Shown here: piece by piece, positions 14,835 through 16,876 of the stretch
Numbering within the stretch: position 1 is the first letter of the stretch
How the letters are laid out: each line of letters begins with the position of its first letter
Assembly (NCBI GenBank): GCA_002084865.1
Contig: NBMG01000016.1
Coordinates: 1-16,876, forward strand
DNA from: Candidatus Atribacteria bacterium 4572_76
Lineage (GTDB): Bacteria; Atribacterota; Phoenicimicrobiia; Phoenicimicrobiales; Phoenicimicrobiaceae
Length of the DNA stretch: 16,876 nt
Direction: 5' to 3'
Translations under genes and position numbers: made by a program
Notes under the pieces: generated by a model
What the model was told of the DNA's origin: nothing
The model's database searches: none
The model's input: the letters and a program-made list of their open reading frames with translations, nothing else

Positions 14835-15097
14835 TTTCTGTCAGTATCCTCACCTTCTAAAAATTTACTGATAGCGATTATGCTTACAAAACCTATAATA
14901 GCGTATACCAGTGCTACATCCAGATATATCCTTCGTTTGAAGAATACCGCAGCAGCTACCATGATCATAACTACTTTAGAGGAGATAAGATTAACGGCTA
15001 TTAACCTATCCCATGGTGTAGGCCCAAAAATGACCCGATAAAGAGCAAGTGAAGCAGTTATACCTAATACAGTAATAATTATGGTCATAGCAGTCAT
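14831..15097 (-). CDS. mrpF: Na+/H+ antiporter subunit MrpF
   Basis: An 88-residue subunit with three membrane helices (about 4-21, 36-53 and 59-78). The GPTPWDRLIAVNLISSKVV segment (25-43) and YLDVALVYAIIGFVS (58-72) are characteristic for MrpF, including the membrane Asp60. The ATG at 15095-15097 overlaps the stop of mrpE by four bases and the end overlaps mrpG by four bases, so E-F-G are expected to be made together. Acidic C-terminus LEGEDTDRK. Confidence 0.94.
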   Translation of the reverse strand: MTAMTIIITVLGITASLALYRVIFGPTPWDRLIAVNLISSKVVMIMVAAAVFFKRRIYLDVALVYAIIGFVSIIAISKFLEGEDTDRK

Positions 15098-15594
15098 ATA
15101 AATATTCTCCCTAACCAGTGTTCAAATCGTCCTTTGATCAATTCTGCTGCATGCCCAAAATGGGTTGTACGTGCATACAACCAGTGGACGTAAAGATGAT
15201 CACCTTCGATGTCGATGGTGATAGTGCCAGGTGTTAGGGTTATAGAATTTGCTAATAGCACGATTCCTAAATCTGATTTTATATCTGTCTTTATCATAAC
15301 CACCTCCGGATTGATATCCATAGTTATAACTCGATAGACTACATCAATGCTGGCAAGAAACATCTCGTAAAGTAGAACAAAAATATAAATAAGTAACAAC
15401 CAAATCGTTCGAATAACTCTTCCGCGGATACCCTCGTCTGGTTTAATAAAAAAATCATAACTCAATAAGGCAACCAGAAAGGAAAAGAGAGCACCAATAA
15501 GCAATGAAATCGGTTCAAGATTTTGGCTGAGAGCCAACCAAAAACTCATGAGCACAAAGAAGGTTAAAACTAATCTGACACCTTTCTTATACAT
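15094..15594 (-). CDS. mrpE: Na+/H+ antiporter subunit MrpE
   Basis: A 166-residue subunit and the first gene of the Mrp operon. Two or three N-terminal membrane helices (about 8-23, 28-47 and 62-82) are followed by a soluble domain with the MrpE signature LANSITLTPGTITIDIEGD (114-132). Length is normal. The ATG at 15592-15594 has AGAGGG about 14 bases upstream, a rather long spacing. It is preceded by a 267-bp region that holds a good promoter about 160 bp upstream. It overlaps mrpF by four bases. Confidence 0.93.
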   Translation of the reverse strand: MYKKGVRLVLTFFVLMSFWLALSQNLEPISLLIGALFSFLVALLSYDFFIKPDEGIRGRVIRTIWLLLIYIFVLLYEMFLASIDVVYRVITMDINPEVVMIKTDIKSDLGIVLLANSITLTPGTITIDIEGDHLYVHWLYARTTHFGHAAELIKGRFEHWLGRIFI

Positions 15595-15681
15595 AATATA
15601 TATAATTACCCTCTACTTAATCTTTGTACTTAACCTTTTATTGTCCCAATTTTGTGACTTGTGGTGAAATATTAGAGATAA

Positions 15682-15697
15682 AATGAAGTCCTTCATT
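15682..15697. promoter_or_regulatory. Dyad in the mrp leader
   Basis: AATGAAG-TC-CTTCATT is a perfect 7-base inverted repeat in the leader between the mrp promoter and mrpE. On the minus strand it directly follows a second TATAAT (15698-15703), whose -35 region is poor (TTTCAT, 17 bases upstream). The dyad could be an operator at a secondary promoter or a small RNA hairpin. No regulator gene is nearby. Confidence 0.3.
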
Positions 15698-15752
15698 ATT
15701 ATAAAAAATAGATGTTTCCAATGAAACAAAAGATAAATATCCAGCTAAAGAA

Positions 15753-15782
15753 AATATAACAGAAGAGATAGTTAAATGTCAA
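15753..15782 (-). promoter_or_regulatory. Sigma70-type promoter for the mrp operon
   Basis: On the minus strand a perfect TTGACA (15777-15782) is followed after 18 bases by TATATT (15753-15758). This lies about 160 bp upstream of mrpE and about 80 bp behind the amrS stop. It gives the operon its own promoter and a long leader. The whole 15595-15861 gap lacks the repeat families found elsewhere in the window. Confidence 0.6.
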
Positions 15783-15861
15783 CTTTACGAAATGAGAAAT
15801 GGGCACACATGACAATCTTATATCTCTATACTTCTAATTACCAAGAAACAATTATTAGCAT

Positions 15862-16860
15862 TTAAAGATGGGCCACCTTTTCTCCACAATATTTGCATTT
15901 TCCATCTTTATCTAAACCCATATTAATAATATTATAACCTGTTCGTTTGATTAAAGTTTCTTTACAATTTCCACAATAAGTGGTGTTGGCTTCCTCATCC
16001 CAAATATTTCCTACATATACATACTTTAATTTTTTCTGAGCAATAGACTTAGCCTTCTGTAGGGTCGAAATGGGTGTTGCTTCAATATCCATCTTATAAC
16101 AGGGGAAATAGCGAGAAAAATGCAAAGGTATATCTTCACTTAGAGAAGAAATCCAATCCACCATCTCTTTAATTTCCTCTTCGCTATCATTTAGACCGGG
16201 AATGATTAAATTGGTTATCTCTATATGACAATATTCTTTAGAAAGCTCTATAGTGCGCAGTACAGGAGAAAGATTTCCTTTACAATATTTTTGATAAAAG
16301 GAATTTCGGAAAGATTTAAGGTCAATATTCATGGCATCAATAAAAGGCAAAAGTTTAATTAGGGGTTCACGATTAATAAATCCGTTAGTAACTAATATAT
16401 TTTTCAAATTATTTTTTTTAGCTAATCTGGCAGTATCTAAAATATATTCATACCAGATTAAGGGCTCAGAATAAGTGTAACATATTGCCGGAGAATTATT
16501 CTGCAGGGCTGATTGTATTGCCTTTTCGGGGGATAACTCCTCCACTTGAACATCCTTTATATTTGCCTGAGAAATAGTCCAGTTCTGACAGAAATCACAA
16601 GCAAAATTGCATCCTATTGTGCCCAGTGATAAAACCATTGTGCCGGGACAAAAATGATAAAGCGGTTTTTTTTCAATAGGGTCCATTCCGTAAGAGGAAA
16701 CTTTAGAATAGATTAAAGAATAAAGTTGGTTATCTATATTTTTCCGGGCTCGGCAAAAACCAACTTGGCCTTTTTTTATCAGGCATTCTTTGGGGCAAAG
16801 CAGACATTTTATAATACCTTTATCTTTGTCGATTAATTTATAAAACATTGCCTCTTTCAT
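15862..16860 (-). CDS. amrS: AmrS-type radical SAM protein
   Basis: A 332-residue radical SAM protein of the AmmeMemoRadiSam family. An N-terminal cysteine set (C19, C22, C26, C36) is followed by PLYHFCPGT, the cluster motif CNFACDFC (C84, C88, C91) with the family-typical QNW, the YSEP segment, and LVTNGFINREPL, DAMNIDLKSF and HFSRYFPCYKM. The C-terminus carries a CxxC pair twice (C296/C299 and C322/C325), a likely zinc knuckle. It was long annotated as a pyruvate formate-lyase activating enzyme, but that enzyme lacks the terminal cysteine sets. In other genomes it is tied to AMMECR1 and Memo proteins; neither is in view, so they could lie upstream beyond the right edge. The ATG at 16858-16860 has AGAGGTGA eight bases upstream. 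Length is normal; the AT-rich composition agrees with the left part of the window. Confidence 0.92.
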   Translation of the reverse strand: MKEAMFYKLIDKDKGIIKCLLCPKECLIKKGQVGFCRARKNIDNQLYSLIYSKVSSYGMDPIEKKPLYHFCPGTMVLSLGTIGCNFACDFCQNWTISQANIKDVQVEELSPEKAIQSALQNNSPAICYTYSEPLIWYEYILDTARLAKKNNLKNILVTNGFINREPLIKLLPFIDAMNIDLKSFRNSFYQKYCKGNLSPVLRTIELSKEYCHIEITNLIIPGLNDSEEEIKEMVDWISSLSEDIPLHFSRYFPCYKMDIEATPISTLQKAKSIAQKKLKYVYVGNIWDEEANTTYCGNCKETLIKRTGYNIINMGLDKDGKCKYCGEKVAHL

Positions 16861-16876
16861 TTAAAAAATCACCTCT

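Noticed and set aside
9251..15594. Membrane-bound hydrogenase (Mbh) operon
   Set aside because: Only the antiporter-type subunits are present; no [NiFe] hydrogenase or ferredoxin-like subunit is found inside the window.
15862..16860. Pyruvate formate-lyase activating enzyme
   Set aside because: The N-terminal and C-terminal cysteine sets and the CNFACDFCQNW motif fit AmrS, and no glycyl radical enzyme gene is nearby.

Overview
The window looks like part of the chromosome of an AT-rich, probably anaerobic and uncultured bacterium. Genes use ATG and, often, TTG starts behind good GGAGG-type ribosome binding sites, and the ribosomal and cell-shape genes are bacterial. Long intergenic stretches are filled with degenerate short repeats and small GC-rich palindromes, a style seen in several candidate phyla such as Atribacterota. 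That lineage guess is inference only; no rRNA or other decisive marker is present.

Positions 1-7564 hold a minus-strand block, read from right to left: mreB, mreC, a broken M16 peptidase, a DUF951 protein, rpsF, a broken rpsR, a DUF2232 membrane protein and rplI, which runs off the left edge. The rpsF-rpsR-DUF2232-rplI order is a familiar bacterial cluster, here without ssb. Two genes, rpsR and the M16 peptidase, each lack an internal core segment with a change of frame. They are either real pseudogenes or local assembly errors. Gaps of roughly 320 to 510 bp separate most genes of this block and carry at least five interspersed repeat families. One composite repeat sits directly behind the stop codons of mreB, mreC and rpsR.

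A single plus-strand gene (7736-9019) encodes an ArsB/NhaD-type ion transporter. It converges on a compact minus-strand operon (15594 down to 9251) for a multi-subunit Mrp-type Na+/H+ antiporter. In transcription order this is mrpE, mrpF, mrpG, an MbhD domain fused to a periplasmic-binding-protein-like domain, an MbhE-like subunit, mrpB, mrpC, an MrpD subunit and a second, longer NuoM/MrpD-like subunit. No NuoL-type MrpA of the classic Bacillus kind is present; its C-terminal MbhD and MbhE modules appear as separate genes. A good sigma70-type promoter lies about 160 bp upstream of mrpE. Hand counts on sampled lines show the operon is clearly richer in G+C than its flanks, which suggests later acquisition.

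The right edge carries amrS (16860-15862), a radical SAM protein of the AMMECR1/Memo-associated family. The most unusual item is the MbhD-binding-protein fusion (13637-14509): an amino-acid-binding-protein-like domain, with its key Arg and Asp apparently kept, is joined to an ion-antiporter membrane subunit.
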